A stretch of DNA of 64,000 bases, taken from assembly GCF_014356525.2 (NCBI RefSeq), contig NC_052508.1, forward strand, positions 64,814,917 through 64,878,916, in the 5' to 3' direction. Below are positions 28,880 through 43,713 of the stretch, piece after piece; the stretch's first letter is position 1; every line of letters starts with the position of its first letter. The notes beneath the pieces are model-generated. The model saw nothing but the letters and a program-made list of their open reading frames with translations. It did not search any database and was not told where the DNA came from. The stretch is from Nilaparvata lugens (lineage: Eukaryota; Arthropoda; Insecta; Hemiptera; Delphacidae). The position numbers were made by a program, and so were the translations under genes.

Positions 28880-29640
28880 ATGACGAAGAACGTCGTCAGA
28901 GGATTGCCGTTTAGGCCTACTTACCTATCTGGGAAGATTTCTGTCGTCCGGCATCAGACGTCTCGATTGGAGTCTTTCACACTTACTAATAGCGACACGA
29001 TTTCTGAAATCTTAGCATTAGAAGCTAAGAAGCTATTAGAACAAAAGCCAGTTAAATTTCAAGCATTTCAAATTCAAATGTCGATAGTGATGCTGTAGTT
29101 TCGAAAGAGTGTGAACCCAGTCCAGCCACTCCTAGTCTCACGGTTCACCACTACGCTGACAGCCAGGGTAGAGATGTCGGAAGACACTTCAAGAGGAAAA
29201 GCAACTTGAATTTCACTTCATTTGTGAAGCCGGGGGCCAGGTTTCTTGATGTCATGCCGGATTTTGGCGGGAATGATGTGTTGGTGATTCAAGGGGGTAC
29301 CAATGACGTCAGTAGAAATGAAGCCAAGGACGTTCTGATTGCTTTACGAAGGAGTCTGGTGGCTCTCTATGGAACCAACGTCGTCGTGATCTCGATTCCA
29401 CATCGCTTCGATTTGGCGGACTGGTCTTGCGTCAACAAACTGATTAGAGACTAATATTGCTATTAAGAAAATATGTAATCTGTTTCCTAATTGTAAGTTT
29501 ATTGATATGAGTCATTTGGGGAGGAGATTTCATACAACTCATGGCTTACATCTCAATAAGTTCGGTAAACAAATGATCAGTGATAGTATTATTGAGTGCG
29601 TGCAAAGTAATTTCATAAATACAAATTCATATTCTGCTAT
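28880..29640 (+). pseudogene. ORF1 remnant with SGNH hydrolase-like domain
   Basis: Coding-like pieces include HHYADSQGRDVG (block I, where Gly-Asp-Ser is expected; Ala replaces Gly), VLVIQGGTNDVSRNE (block III with the Asn of Gly-x-Asn-Asp) and, in a shifted frame after 29455, MSHLGRRFHTTHGLHLNKFG (block V His). ORF1 proteins with an esterase domain are known in CR1/L2-type elements. The pieces are split by at least two frame changes. Confidence 0.65.
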
Positions 29641-29858
29641 TCCACTACATAATTCTTTTTTAGTTTAAACTGCCTCGCATCGGAGAGGGCCCCATCTAAT
29701 TCAGATTTTAATCAATTAGTCTTCTCCGATTGTAATTATCCGCATACCTCCCGTCTGACAGGGTCTGAAAGTTTTGAGATAAATAATACTGAAGCTTCTA
29801 AAAAACACAATACTTCTATATTGAATTTAGCAATGATATTAATGTTCCTCTTGACAAT

Positions 29859-31349
29859 TTGACACCTCACTCGCACCCAGCTACTAATGTATCTCAAAAG
29901 GCGAATGATAGAATCTCGATTTTACACCAGAATGTGCTACACTTGCCCTCACGCTTAGACTTGTTGAGAATTACCTTGGAGGAGCTAAAGCCTGAGATAT
30001 TAGCTATCTCTGAGCATAAAATGACAGAGGCTGAAATAACTCGCTTGAATGTACCCCATTATCAGATAAGTTCTCAATTCTGTAGATCGAAAAATGTGGG
30101 GGGTGGAGTTATGATTCTGGTTCAAAATGAAATCTATTCAAATTGTAAGCCTGTGATCCTGCCGGCAATACAGTCGATCACTAGCGAGAAAGAGTTTGAG
30201 TGTTGCTTATCTCAATTTTCAATGAATAAGTTCTCGTTTGTGTTAGCATGCTTGTATCGAACGCCTCAACACTGTTTTTTAGAACCATTTTTTGAAAAAC
30301 TTGAAATCTTGCTGGAAATTTTGTGCAATAAATACGAGAATGTTGTATTGGCTGGTGATATTAATATTAATGTCTTAGAGAAAAATAATGTGTATAATAA
30401 ATTCATCAATGTTCTTAAAATGTACAACATGACTTATAAAGTAGATTTTGCGACCAGAATCACAGCTACATCTGAAACAGCTATTGATAATTTTATAACA
30501 AATATTAATAACGACAATTTAAGAGTTTCTGGAATTATCACTCACATATCTGACCATGATGCTCAGCTGTTTGAGATCATTCATATTAAGAATGCTATTC
30601 ACCAAAAACCAATTCGTAAATTGTACAGGAAATTTGACAGTGGTAGCTTGAATGTATTTTTTATGGATCTGCTAAGATTGGATTGGATGGAGGTTTACCA
30701 GTCTCCAGTGATGCTAAAATATGATGTTTTTATCACAACTTTTTTGTATCATTTCAATATAAATTTTCCAAAACTTTACATCACTGAGAAACAACCGAAT
30801 AAAAGAAAATGGTCGAGCGTGGAGGTGGATAGGAAGAGAAATGAATTGTTAGAGATTGAAAAAATGTACAGACATACTAAAAGCGAAAACTTGAAAAATG
30901 AGATTAAATTTAGGAAGAGAGATCTTAATCATAGTATAGAGAGGTGTAGGCAGAGATCATTTGACAATAAAGTTTCTATTTCAAAAAATAAAAATAAATT
31001 AGCTTGGAACCTTATAAATTCAGAAGTTGGTAGAATCAAAGTAAATAACCATTCAAATATGTGTGTTGAAGACAATGGAAATCTTCTAAAAGATCCTACT
31101 AGCATTAGTAATTGTTTTAATGACTTTTTTGTGACAGCAGTAGATAAATTTGTAAGACTGAATATTCCTGATAGGCCTATAAACACATCCAATCAGCAAA
31201 ACTGTGATTCCACTCTTAAATTCAAATTCAACTATATTTCTGAGTCAGACTTGATAAAAATAATTTCGAAAATAAACTTTCCTCAGGGCCGGACGACATC
31301 CCAATCACGGTTGTTAAAGCAGTCTTACCTGCAATTATCAAACCCCTGA
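29859..31349 (+). pseudogene. Endonuclease and start of reverse transcriptase
   Basis: The 496-codon frame contains endonuclease motifs ISILHQNVLHL, ILAISEHKM, LACLYRTPQ, VVLAGDININV and ISDHDAQ, so the catalytic Asn, Glu, Asp and SDH positions are present. Near 31285 a frameshift occurs just before GPDDIP, which starts the reverse transcriptase and is read in the next frame. Confidence 0.8.
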
Positions 31350-32461
31350 GTCATTTGATAAACTCATCCTTAATATCTGGACACTTTCCAAATACTTTGA
31401 AGATAGCCCGGGTATTTCCTATATTTAAAAAGGGTAATGTCAAGGATCCAGCATGTTTTAGGCCAATATCGATTTTATCTGTTTTCTCAAAGATATTTGA
31501 GCGGGTAGTGTATATTCAATTGATGGAATACCTGGAAAAAAATAATTTAATAGATAAGGAGCAGCATGGCTTCCGATCGGGGAAATCCACGGTAACAGCC
31601 GGAGTGGATTTCATCGATTCTATCATCAGTGCTATAGACAGGGGAGATAAAACTATAGGTACGTTCTTAGATATGAGCCGCGCTTTCGACAGTGTGAGGC
31701 ATGATATGTTGATAGACTCATTAAACACCCTGGGAGTGAACGGTAAGGAGCGTACTTGGTTCTCCTCCTATTTGAAAGATAGGCAGCAATTCGTAGAGAT
31801 TGAACATATAGATGAAACTGAAACGCTGCGCTACAAAAACAAATATCGCTCCAACATTAGACATTTGAATTATGGTGTGCCACAAGGATCAGTGATTGGA
31901 CCCCTCCTTTTTCTGATTATGGTCAATGACCTTGGTTTGCTGGGAGGCATCCTACTGTTTGCTGACGACACCACAATCTTTGCCAGATGGAGAACACCAG
32001 TGTTGGCGCAGAGAGCGGCTGCATATATTTTTGGACTAGCCAAACAGTGGTTCACCAATAATAAGCTGAGTCTAAATGAAGACAAAACACAAGAGACTAC
32101 CTGTAGCCTTAGTACAAACCAACTCATCAATCGCACTGAGGTCAAGTTACTAGGATATACGCTGGATTCAAGACTCACCTGGAGTAGCCACACCAACAAG
32201 CTTTGCCTGAAGCTATCCAGGGTAATATTTCTACTCAGGCGTCCAAAGCCTCTTATTTCTAGGAAGCATCTTATTGAAGTCTACTTTGCCTTGTTCCACA
32301 GCCATATTATTTATGGCCTGCAGATGTGGGGACATGCGCCCGGATGTAATGATGTGGTTCTTCAACAGAAAAAGGCATTGAGAATTTTAGACTCAGCAGG
32401 ATACCTTGATCACTGTCGGCCGATCTTCATCAGACTGGGTATCTATACGGTGTTCAACTAG
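31290..32461 (+). pseudogene. Reverse transcriptase domain of the CR1/Jockey-like element
   Basis: Motifs in order are GPDDIPITVVKA, RVFPIFKKGNVKDPACFRPI, EQHGFRSGKSTV, GTFLDMSRAFDSV, YGVPQGSVIGPLLF and FADDTTIFARW. All catalytic aspartates are present, with Phe in place of Tyr in the last motif as in Jockey-like families. A TAG near 32460 and a frameshift separate the C-terminal tail (32508-32756). Confidence 0.85.
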
Positions 32462-32759
32462 TACATTCTGCTCTCCTTGCTACACATAAAAAGTCATTTA
32501 TCACTCAATGACAAGGAGAGCCGATAAGCATTCGTATAATACTAGAGGGAAAGCTAAAATTAATGTACCCTTCTGCAGATTGAAGAAGAAAAGAGACTGT
32601 TTCCCTTTACTGGCACAGAGGATCTTCAACGCGCTGCCAGACATGGTGAGGGATCTGGATGACAGAAGTTTTTGTGGAAGGATTAGAGTCTGGCTGCGTG
32701 GGATGCCATTCTACTCTGTGGCTGAATACTTTGAGGCCGACAAGTCTTTAATTTAATTC

Positions 32760-34215
32760 AAGTGATTTGATTCAAAATCCGACCGACCATCTTGATCTGT
32801 TAGTTTAGCTTTAAAAACTTTAATGTTTGTGGCAAGTTCATGTTAAAATATTTTATAATCAACGACGACCAAATTAGGTCTGAATATAAAGAGACGCCGT
32901 CCATCCAGGAAGCTGGTCATTGACGAAGGACTGAAGTATGAAGTACCATTTGAACCTCAAGCAACAAATGTGATACTTTCACAGACATGGCCATCTTGAT
33001 GAAAATTGTAAAATCATATATTTTTAAATGTTTGACGAAGTTGAAAAACGTGAATAAGTGTCTACTCTGACGTAACCCATACGTCAATCCCTACGACAAA
33101 GATCAAGTCAAATCCACTAATGACACATTCAATCCAGAACTCTGGTTATGACAATGGAATGAAGTATTCAGTAAGTGAGCTTTACAGTAGGTCTTTCTCT
33201 ATATATAAGACCTCCAGTAAGCCTGAATGACACTTCCAAGATTACTTATAGAATTATCTCACCATTGTACTTTTTATTACATACAACAAAAATTTGATGA
33301 AGGCATCATCCGCAAAAAACTCCAGGTTAGGTCTTTAAATGGAGATAATATTGGCTAGCCTAAACTAATTTTTTATTTGCCTACTGAAAGTCATTTCTAC
33401 TGTGAATACGGTACTGAATAATAATTATTTTTAGATGAGTAAAACTTAGGTTACTACAATATTTTATAAATATTAATGAATACCGGTAATGACCACTGGC
33501 TAATTTGTGTAATTTTGTCATCAGAATAATATACTAAATTGATGAATAACAATTTTATGACGGGTACGGTGGCCATAAAACGCCTCAATAAATAAACTTC
33601 AAGTCTAAACAATAATACTTTAAAACTTCCTTTACTATTTGATGATTACATTTTAAATAAAAACTTGAGACTAAAACACTTATTTTGCATGAATAGTAGG
33701 CTACTATAACAAATACTTACATGAATACTATTATGATGAAAACAAATAAATAATTATGATATCTATAATAAAAAAGTAATATTATCTTTTCAAATTATTC
33801 TTAGCATTTAAATTAATGAAACTTTTGTTTAAAACATTGATATTATTCAATAAAATATAAACAGAAACACGTGAAGATTTTTGTTCTTTGTTGTAAAGAG
33901 CTGTTAAAATACAAATACAGTGTTACCAAAGGCGATTGACGAAATTAGCAAATTACCCGAAAAGATCATCCAATTCTATCGAAAATAATGGTATCATGAT
34001 AATGATGACCTTGGAAAGTCCAGATTTCTCGAACAGAGAGTAGAGATATAAACAGTTTTTCGAAAGTGTATCTTAGTATTTGATTATCATCTATACAGAT
34101 TGTTTCAAAACTCCTTCCCAATATTCTATGGCGTTCTTACTGGGTAATTCAGTAATTTTAATTTTTGATCATCATTTGCTGGGTAGATTGCGTGTTACTT
34201 GATAACAAAAACTAA
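32760..34215. other. Non-coding, AT-rich stretch
   Basis: The first part may be the retrotransposon 3' untranslated region (an AATAAATAAA run occurs near 33587). I see no other gene or clear repeat. Confidence 0.3.
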
Positions 34216-34219
34216 GATC

Positions 34220-34985
34220 AAATTAATGGGATGTCAGTCATAGATCTAATAAATGACATTGCTACCAGCAATAGCTCAATATAACTTTTCGCAGATGACA
34301 ACAAAATTATGTCAAGAAGTGGAACCATGAAACAGGTTAAAGAAATGAACGAAATGTGCACACAAGAGGCAAAGGTATGGTTCTCAAAACATGGATTGAA
34401 GTTGAATCAGGACAAGTCTCAGTTACTCATCTGTTCTATGAAAAATGACCACTCGCTTATGGCTAATACCCCGTTCAAGTTGCCGGGTTTCCGGGTGGAT
34501 GTCAAACTCAAATAGAATCAGCACATTGTAAAGATCTGCATCAAATTGACCAGGGTCATTCATCTTCTGCGGAAATTAAGACACATTGTGTCCAGAGATT
34601 ATTTGATAATGGCTTATCATGTGCTGTTCTATAGTCACATCAATTATGGTCTCCTCATGTGGGGACATGTTTCTGCCTCCAAGGATGTTCTTTTGCTGCA
34701 AAAAATAGCACTGCAAGTAATTTCCTTCTCCGACTACCTAGAGCATTTGCAGACGACTCTTCATAAAGATGCAGATAATGTGCAGTCAATATATGTCTTC
34801 AGCTTGCTGTTGCATGCAATTCAATTCAATCTTCAAACCTGGAAGTTCCATACTGCAGACTCAAGGACACAGAAGAGCTTCTGGATAATAGCACTAAAAT
34901 ATTTAAATGACTTGTAGAAGTGAAAATATCACAAGCTTCAGGCCATTGATGGGGAGGAGACTGTTGGAGCGACTCATTTATGTTC
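34220..34985 (+). mobile_element. Reverse transcriptase fragment of a Jockey-like element
   Basis: The pieces read FADDNKIMSRSG, then KHGLKLNQDKSQLLIC and, after a stop, VLFYSHINYGLLMWGH. They correspond to the C-terminal third of a reverse transcriptase. It is 5'-truncated and old. Confidence 0.7.
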
Positions 34986-35681
34986 TGTCAGAGTTGGTTA
35001 ACAAGCCACTTTTCCCCACCAGCAGTTCTAAAACAGGCAGCAACTGAAATGAAATAATAATTGTCACTGACGCAGTCTATCTGGATCTTCACAGTCACGG
35101 TTATTTGTAGGTATTTGTATTGAAGCTGTCCAATACTTATTTATACTCAATTTAGTATGTTTCCGACTAAAAAATTAATTAATAGATCATTGTCACTTAG
35201 ATCTCTATATTTTTGAGTATGCTTCAGATACTACTCATTACCGTCGAATTTTTCAATGGACAATTCATCGTTTTATTTTGTATCTCCCAGTAGAATGTTC
35301 TGAGAAAACGATAATGTTGATCTATAATTTTCTATAATGACTACCATATCACATGAAATTTCCGTTGTATACGGAATAAAATCGAAATATTTTCTCCAAT
35401 TCACGATTAATTAATAGTTTGATAGAAATAGACATTGCATTGTTAGGGAAATTTCTGGAACCATCTGTTCAAATGTGTAGTGGATAAACTGGACTAATTC
35501 TGATATCAGCTTTTTGTTATTCCGACTATCAGTCAATCAGTCTATCACTAGTCGTCTGTTGAATACTGAAACTGAAATGAAAATATATTCTATAATTTAA
35601 GTTGTGCATAATTTCCTGCAAAAAAATTATCCAATTAAAAACTAAACAACTCTTCTTTTGTTAGAGAAATATTTTTTCACA

Positions 35682-38600
35682 ATGAGTTATTTGAGTCGTG
35701 GTGGGTTAACAAGGCGGTCAGAGTAAGTAAAGTTTATTTGCATCAGATAAACGTAGTAAGCTGTCATTTGTTTATGCTTATAAATAACTTCAATAAATAT
35801 ATTATATTTTATTTCAACTACAATTTTTCAACGAAGCTTGTTTTATTAAATTAGAATATTTATCGTCAGGTCTGATATGAATGTCATTTGAAAGTATCCT
35901 TGACATTCACTTTGAACCTTTCAGGTAGGAAGTTCCTTATGTTAATAAGCTATTCATGGTCACTTTATATTTAGCGGCTATCAAATTAGAATATCCTAAT
36001 TAATGCATTATTGTAAAGGTTATTATTTATGTAATAGGCAACACTCACTTTATTTGTGACAAATTATTATTCTAACAATTATTCTGATTTACTAGAGTTA
36101 TTTCTCGTTATAGCTTTACAGTTATACCTTACAATGAAAGTAAATATTACAACTATATTAAAGTTGATGATATATTATTTATACAAAAGTTGCATTATTT
36201 TTGAATATACTGTATACAGTCATATGCATACTTTTTTTACCTACCAATTTACTTTTCAGAAACTATAATTATACGCTAGCAACATAACCTAAAAACTTGA
36301 TAGTATAATCAGTAAATTGCTTCAGTTGGTTCAAATTAAGCACCAGACTGTTTAAGAATCAGTTTTTTAAGGGTGCATGGTGAAAGTGATCTATAATTTT
36401 AATTTTTTCAATTAAATAAATTATTCTGTCAGTTATAAATTATAACTTTACGGTTAGGTGCCCGGTTGTGAGAAAAATGCAATTAAGCTTAGTAATCTAA
36501 AATCTTTTTAATTTTTTCAGTGACACGATGGACGATGATACCGATGATAAAGATGATACTAAAAGGTGAGTCTCATTCCGAAAGTGTCTAAGATTAATGT
36601 TCTAAGTTCTTTTTGGTCACCAACCCCATTGATTGTGCAAAAGACCCATGAACAAATTTAAACAAATATGCCTACCCCTCATAAATATTCTCAGATGAAT
36701 GCTCTAAGTTCTTTCTGGGCCTCCCACCCCAGATTACGCAAAAGATTCATGGACAAATTTCAACAAATAAGCCTATCACTTATAAGAATTTAATCTAAAG
36801 CGCTTAAGCTCATCAACATTTGGCCTGAGAAGAATCTCAAGGGTCTTGTTGCTTGACAATGTGAATGCATAGCATTGGTATATTACGAGCCATTGCTCTC
36901 CTACGGCATTTTGCTGTGGGGAGGATATGCATTGTCTATTTTTCATGCCCAGAAGAGAGTCCTGAGGCTCATTTTCAAAAAGCCTCCACGCTTCTCTTGT
37001 AAGCCTTTATACATAAGACATAGAATACTCACAATCCCAAGTATTTATGTTTATCATGCGACTGTATACTCTTATTATTAATTGAAGAATAAATGGAAGA
37101 CAAGAGCTGACATCCACCAGCATAATACAAGGCGCAGAATACAATCTTCCGTAAAATTTAAAATCTTAGTTTTCGTTGTTTTTGAGTGAAGTGAAATCAT
37201 AACCCTATTTTGGACTTTTAAAGTGTTATCTAAATTTGGAAAAGTAATAGTACAAGGAGTATCATTAGTTTTTCTCTCCCAATCAGTGCTTCTCTGTAAA
37301 AAATATGAATAAATAAAATTCATACTGAGCAGCATAGGACTAATCCTAGGATGAGCTGAATCCTGAATATATTGGGAAGAAAATCTTCAACGCCCTGCCA
37401 GAAAATATAAGGGATACTCAGTCACTAGAGTCATTCAGGACTAGAGTGAAGGAATGGCTGCTGGCGAGATGCCTATATTGTCATCACAGCCTTTTTGAAG
37501 GCTGATTTATCCTTGAATTGATGAGTCTTTTATCCATTATTATGAATTATGTTGTATAACTATAATGTGAATTATATGTATTACTATTTTCAATGCTTTT
37601 CTAAATGGCCTACATGTATAATAAAGAAAATGAAATTTAGGGCCGGTTTCCGAGCTCAGGATTTATCTAAGTTTCAGACTTTGAACAGCTGGAGTCTGAA
37701 AATTGGCTTTCCGAAACGGGGCATAGTCGCAGTCCACGTTTAAATCAAATTTCGAAAAACTAGAAAATAAAATAAAGAGAAAATAGTTTGAAGCTTCAGC
37801 TATTTTGAATCATTTAGTAATGTTTTATTTTGTCAAGGAAAAACGTTTCCAATTCTAGAAATGATAAAATAAAGATTATCTTAGAAACTACGACAACGCC
37901 CCGTCTCGGAAAGCCAATTTTCTGACTCCAGCTGTTCAAATTCTAGAACTTGGCTAAATCCCGATCTCGGAAACCGGCCTTAAGAATTTCCAACGAATAT
38001 CGTACCTTATTACATGAGTGCTTTAATCCTCTTTTAGAAGAAGTTAAATATGTTTACCCATCGTAGTTTATACACTTGAACTGCTGGGATTTATTAGTAC
38101 ATACCTATTATGCTTATCGAGGAACGCATTAGAAAAATTTCTAGCACGCTCAGCCTGACAACAGTGATGCTGTCTTGGTAGCAAACATAATCATAATACA
38201 GTTTTGCTAACTGTTATAATTTAAAAACGATCACAGAACAATAGAATATAATGTAGGTGACACATTCTTAATTCAGTAATAATGAAGCAACATTTCAATT
38301 GTAAAAAAATTCTATTATTGTGAATCAAAGTAACATTTCTCAAACTTGAATTAAAAAAAAAACACTTTTGGAGTGAAAATTTGGTAGTGACGATCGTTTC
38401 GATCTGTCTGATGATGGATGAATGGAGGTCGAAACGATCGTCACTACCAAAGTAAGTGCATTTTCACTCCAAAGGTGTTTTTTAAAATTCAAGTTTAATT
38501 TTAACAGTGAAAAAGTATGGATATGCAACAGAGTAACATTTCTTAACTTGAGCTGTAAGTGTGTACCAAATTTGAAACGTCTGTGCATTAGTTTTCAAGA

Positions 38601-41600
38601 AACAGAAACGCAGAAGTACGCCCATATAATGCCTAATGCCATATTTGGCGTAATTTCAAAGCCCTCTACACAAAATTTCTACACCCTAGGTGTAGACCAA
38701 AATACCAAATTCACCTGTATATAATAGCCAAAATACCAAATTCAAAAACACCAGTACCAAATTCCAACATTTTTTCATTTGGTCTTAAAAAACCTGTATA
38801 CATAAAAAAAAAACGCCGATTTCGGGCGAATCTTTGGAATTTATCTCAAATCAGTTCTTAGTACGCCTCTTTGGGCCACCGTAACATAGGTATATGTCAA
38901 ATTTGAACGTATTTTAGTTAGTTTTTTAGTTCTGGTGATGATTAAGTGAGTAAATTAATGAATGAGAGATTGTCATTTATATACATAATGTTTATTATTT
39001 ACAGAAAATCACGAAACTTGAGTGAGAAAAAACGTAGGGACCAATTCAATATGCTTATCAACGAGTTGAGCTCAATGGTATCAACCAACAGCCGCAAGAT
39101 GGATAAATCCACTGTATTGAAATCAACAATTGCTTTTCTGAAAAATCATAACGGTGAGAGTTTTGCATTTCATTAATTTGAAATATTGATATTGAGTGGC
39201 TAACGGTTTCATAATGAAACATAAGTTATTTTTTGAAGTTGTTCATGGGAGAAAATCAGAATGTTGTTTGGTTTCAGAATTCATGTTTTCAATTTTCGAA
39301 TCAAGAATTCTGTAAAAATTCATCTTAGTGGACAGAAAACAGCACTGGTATGATGTGATTTGATAATTAATTTTCTCATATTTTAGTTCATAATATTATA
39401 GTATTGAGTGTAAAGTATTCTAATTTTTGTCATAACAAAGTGAAAATATTTCACTATGATCATACAGAATAGTTGTACATTTATGTTCTCAAAACAATTC
39501 TCACATTTATGTTCTCAAAACAATTCTCAGACTGGTGAGCAAATCACTTTTAGTGAAAATGAACCAACGTCAGGCTAGCAATTTACTTGAAAATAGAGGA
39601 ATCGTTTAGAAATGTTGAAACCTTCAACTTGTATACTTTCTTACCCAAGGCCGTACCCAGAAAAAAATTTCGGGGGGGGGGTTGTGATACTAGGCGGGGT
39701 CCTAACATACATTGTGGTCCGGAGGGCCCAATAAAACCTTTTAAAAATTTTAGAATAACCCTTTTTCAGACCATTATGTTTTTATTGACAAAACGAAGCT
39801 TTGATGGGCTTGCCGCTTGGACCATTTACATACAAAGCCGTTTGTTGTTCTCTCAGGCTGGCTCAAAAAGGTGCTCATGGCATTGAAGCTGTTCGGTACA
39901 CTTTTTTTTCATTTAAATTGGATAATCTTTGTCAATATAGTTGTTAAGATCGTTAAAAGAGTGAGAAAAAGTGGCAACTGAAATTTTTAAGTGGTCTAAT
40001 AAGCGAGTTATGGGAGTTAGGGGTCGTTGAATTGCTAAATCCGTTTTCTTTCCAGATCATAAACGGTTTCGACTATATTAACAGAACTTCTCTTAAAAAT
40101 TCAAAAAATGTATCTTTCCAAACTAAAAAAAAATATTCCCCATATCGTTCATAAATGAAAAAGTAACATTTTTTGTAAATTCGATAACTTGTTTATTTTG
40201 GCATAAATCGCGAAAAACGCATATTAGAACAAAGCCAATGATATACTGAATGTATTAGAAAAACTCCAATGGAAAATTCGAAACCGTTTATGATATGGAA
40301 AGAAAACTGAGTTTAGCACTTCAATAACCCACAACTCGCTTATTAGACCACTTAAAAATTTCAGTTGCCACTTTTTGTCACTCTTATAATGATCTTAGCA
40401 TTATATTGAAAAAGATTATCCAATTCAAAAAAAAGTGTACCGAACAGCCTTAAATAAGCTACGTATGTGAAAGATAACTTTAATATAATTTCCACCGTTA
40501 TGTGGTCTGTGGTGAATAGGAAAATTAAAAGACAATACAAATAGACTTAGCATCGTTTAATGCCCCACAAAATTGTGTATGTAACGTACTTTTTACTAGA
40601 AATTGTTTTCAACTTTGAACTCTTCTTTATTTACCTATGAAAATAATTAAATAATAGCCTACTTGAGAAATTTAGTTCCCATGTAAATGAAAATTTTTAT
40701 TTTTGATAAAATTTCGTGGGGGGGGGGGTTCCAACCCCTGTGACCCACCCCCTGGGTACGGCCTTGTTCTAACCACAATCTATGCCTACTTGATTTCAAA
40801 TACAGAATTATTAAAAATAAATAGTGTGCTTCTATCATGTAATGTGCGATTCAATTCGAAAACAGCACTGGAATTATGTGATTAGATAATTAATCTACTC
40901 ATATTTTAGTTCATAATATTATAGTATTGAGTGTAAAGTATTCTAATTTTTGGCATAACAAAGTGAAAATATTTCACTTTGATCATACAGAATAGTTGTA
41001 CATCTATGTTCTCAAAATAATTTTCCTTAGTTTGGTGAGCAAATCACTTTCAGTGAAAAGAAACCAACGTCATGCTATTTATTGCTAGCAATTTACTTGA
41101 AAATATAGGAATAATTTAGAAATTTTCAAACCTTCAACTTGAATACTTTCCAACCACAATCTATGCCTACTTGATTTCAAATACAGAATTATTAAAAATA
41201 AATAGTATACTTTATCATATAATGTGTGATTCAATTCGATAAGTTGATGTTTTGGCCTCCAATGCTTAATTTTCTATAATCACCATTTGAAATATTTTTG
41301 CTGTATGGTCATTATACGTTTTCTATTTGTTTAACAGAAATTGCTGTAAGATCAAGTGTAAACGAAATTCAAGAGGAGTGGAAGCCTTCATTCCTATCCA
41401 ATGAAGAATTCGCACACTTAATATTAGAGGTCAGTATCATTGCATCAAAATAAGTTAAATTACTTTCTACAAACAGATTAGGCCTATTTGTTTTCATCTT
41501 AAAAAAATATTGGGATATTGATATTGTTGGATATATATAGTTAAATATGGCAGTATCCAATTTTTAATAGCACATAAATTATTCATTATAATAAATATCA

Positions 41601-43556
41601 ATTATATTTAGAGTTCATAAAATAGAAATATAGTACCCTTTGAAATTAATAAAATAATAGAATAAAAATACAAATTATAACAACTAGTATCAGTGTTTAC
41701 ACCATCAAATAATGTAAGCCCTGAATTCATATATTTTAAGAATATATCTGGAGTGTATGCAAGTTATAGCTTACCAACATTTTCTCCGAAATCGAATCAA
41801 AATTACGTCATCTAAGAGTCAAAACATAATGGAGCGGCGAAGGTAGAGGGTAGAGAAGGTAGCTTAGAGTGTTGGAAGTGTAGTAATCAATGTATTCAAT
41901 TTCGATGTCTCAGTTCCTTTCTACCTTCTACCCTACCTTCGCAACTACGATAAATTATTATCAAAAAACTTTGCCTTTTTGACCCCAACGGAATCAAAGG
42001 TAGAATCAATTTATCAATGAATCAGACAGACCTCAATGCCATGGCGTCATATTTTATAATACATAATTTTACTTTTAAATTGATTTTATTTATTTATTCA
42101 TTTATTGTATAAAACACTATAATCATAATACAATTATGACATTGGAGGAAAAACTAGGCTGTAGGTACTATTTCTCTCCAAAACTTTTGATAAAATGTTA
42201 ATGTTGTCCAAGGTTATGTAATCAAATAAATAAGCTCATTTTTCTATAAAATTTTGTTATGAGTGTGATGTTTTCACAACCACAGAAATAAATAATTCAT
42301 CAACCAAAACCCAAATGGTTCAAACGTTAATAGGGCTAATTTTCTCATTTGCTTCCATTATAATGTAGTGTTAGTATGCAATGGGTCTTGCAAGACCTGG
42401 CGACGATACATTGTCATTTGTGATAAAGAATCAATAAAGAATCGACAGAATTAATCCCTCAACACAAGCTATGCTTAGAGAGGATTGCAACATATATTTA
42501 TTCATTATCAGAATATTATATTAAGCGAGCAATTTCTGTATATCTGTTTATATTTTTTTATCTGGTTATATGGTTATTTATGTTCAACGGATCTCGAAAA
42601 CGGCTCTAACGATTTTCACCAAATTTGGAACATAGTAGGTTTATGATATAAAAATTCGATTGCACTAGGTCTCATCCTTGGAAAAACTCGCTGAACAACA
42701 TTAAAAGGATAATTCATCCTTGGCTGAAACAGCTGAGACTTTCATCGTTTGTGGATAGTAAAAAGTGAGCGAGTGATTCTGTGGAAAATCAAAATATCGC
42801 ATCCCCGAAATTCATAAGCTGACGTATAGCCAGCTGTAAAATATAAACATGATCATTTTAAAGAGTTGTGTTCTGTTTATCAATAAATAAAAATCTGGTG
42901 TAGCGCACTCACACAACTTTCCTTAACGTTATGAAAATTTATCACCTGACGCTAGTGTTCCCGCGCATCTCAAGTCTACTATTCAAAGATCTAAGCCAGC
43001 TGGTGACAGGACTATACGCTGGAGACACACGAGGTCTGCTATCTCTTCATAGTGAATGATTTAATAGAATCAACAGTTGCCAACAGTTTGCAATTGAAAT
43101 AATAACATTTTCTCGAATTTCGAGCTTATTTTAAATTTTAGGTAAAAATGTTACTAAACATTAATTGTAGAGATTTTCATGCTCAATCTTTTCCACTCAA
43201 AATTTTTCGTTTAAATTGTATCTGAAGCCTGATAATTGAGAATCTAAAATCAAACTTTGCATAAATGGGGCGGAGCTCCTGAAATTTTTACAGATATGGG
43301 ACTTGTGGCAGTTGATAGAGCTTATCTATGACTATTTCAGGTATAACTTTAATCGAAATCGTTGGAGCCGTTTCCGAGAAAATCGCGAAAACCCCTGTTT
43401 TTGACAACATTTTCGCTATTTTAGCCGCCATCTTGAATTGCATTTGATCGAAAATGTTCGTGTCGGATCCTTATAGTGTAAGGACCTTAAGTTCCAAATT
43501 TCAAGTCATTCCGTTGATTGGGAGATGAGATATCGTGTACACAGACGCACATACAC

Positions 43557-43646
<90 letters not shown>

Positions 43647-43656
43647 GCACATATAT

Positions 43657-43713
<57 letters not shown>

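Larger units (their letters stand above)
28850..32760 (+). mobile_element. Non-LTR retrotransposon (CR1/Jockey-like) with SGNH-type ORF1
   Basis: Two gene regions lie in order on the plus strand: an ORF1 remnant with an SGNH-esterase-like domain (about 28880-29640) and an ORF2 with endonuclease and reverse transcriptase (29859-32756). Frameshifts near 29455, 31285 and 32465 and stop codons make this copy inactive. Ends are approximate; no target duplication was found. Confidence 0.75.
39347..41165 (+). repeat. Direct segmental duplication split by the hAT-like element
   Basis: The segment 39347-39640 plus 40775-40860 reappears at about 40866-41240 (shared TAGTATTGAGTGTAAAGTAT, CATACAGAATAGTTGTACAT and CCACAATCTATGCCTACTTG). 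The second copy lacks the transposon, giving the empty-site sequence. Confidence 0.7.
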
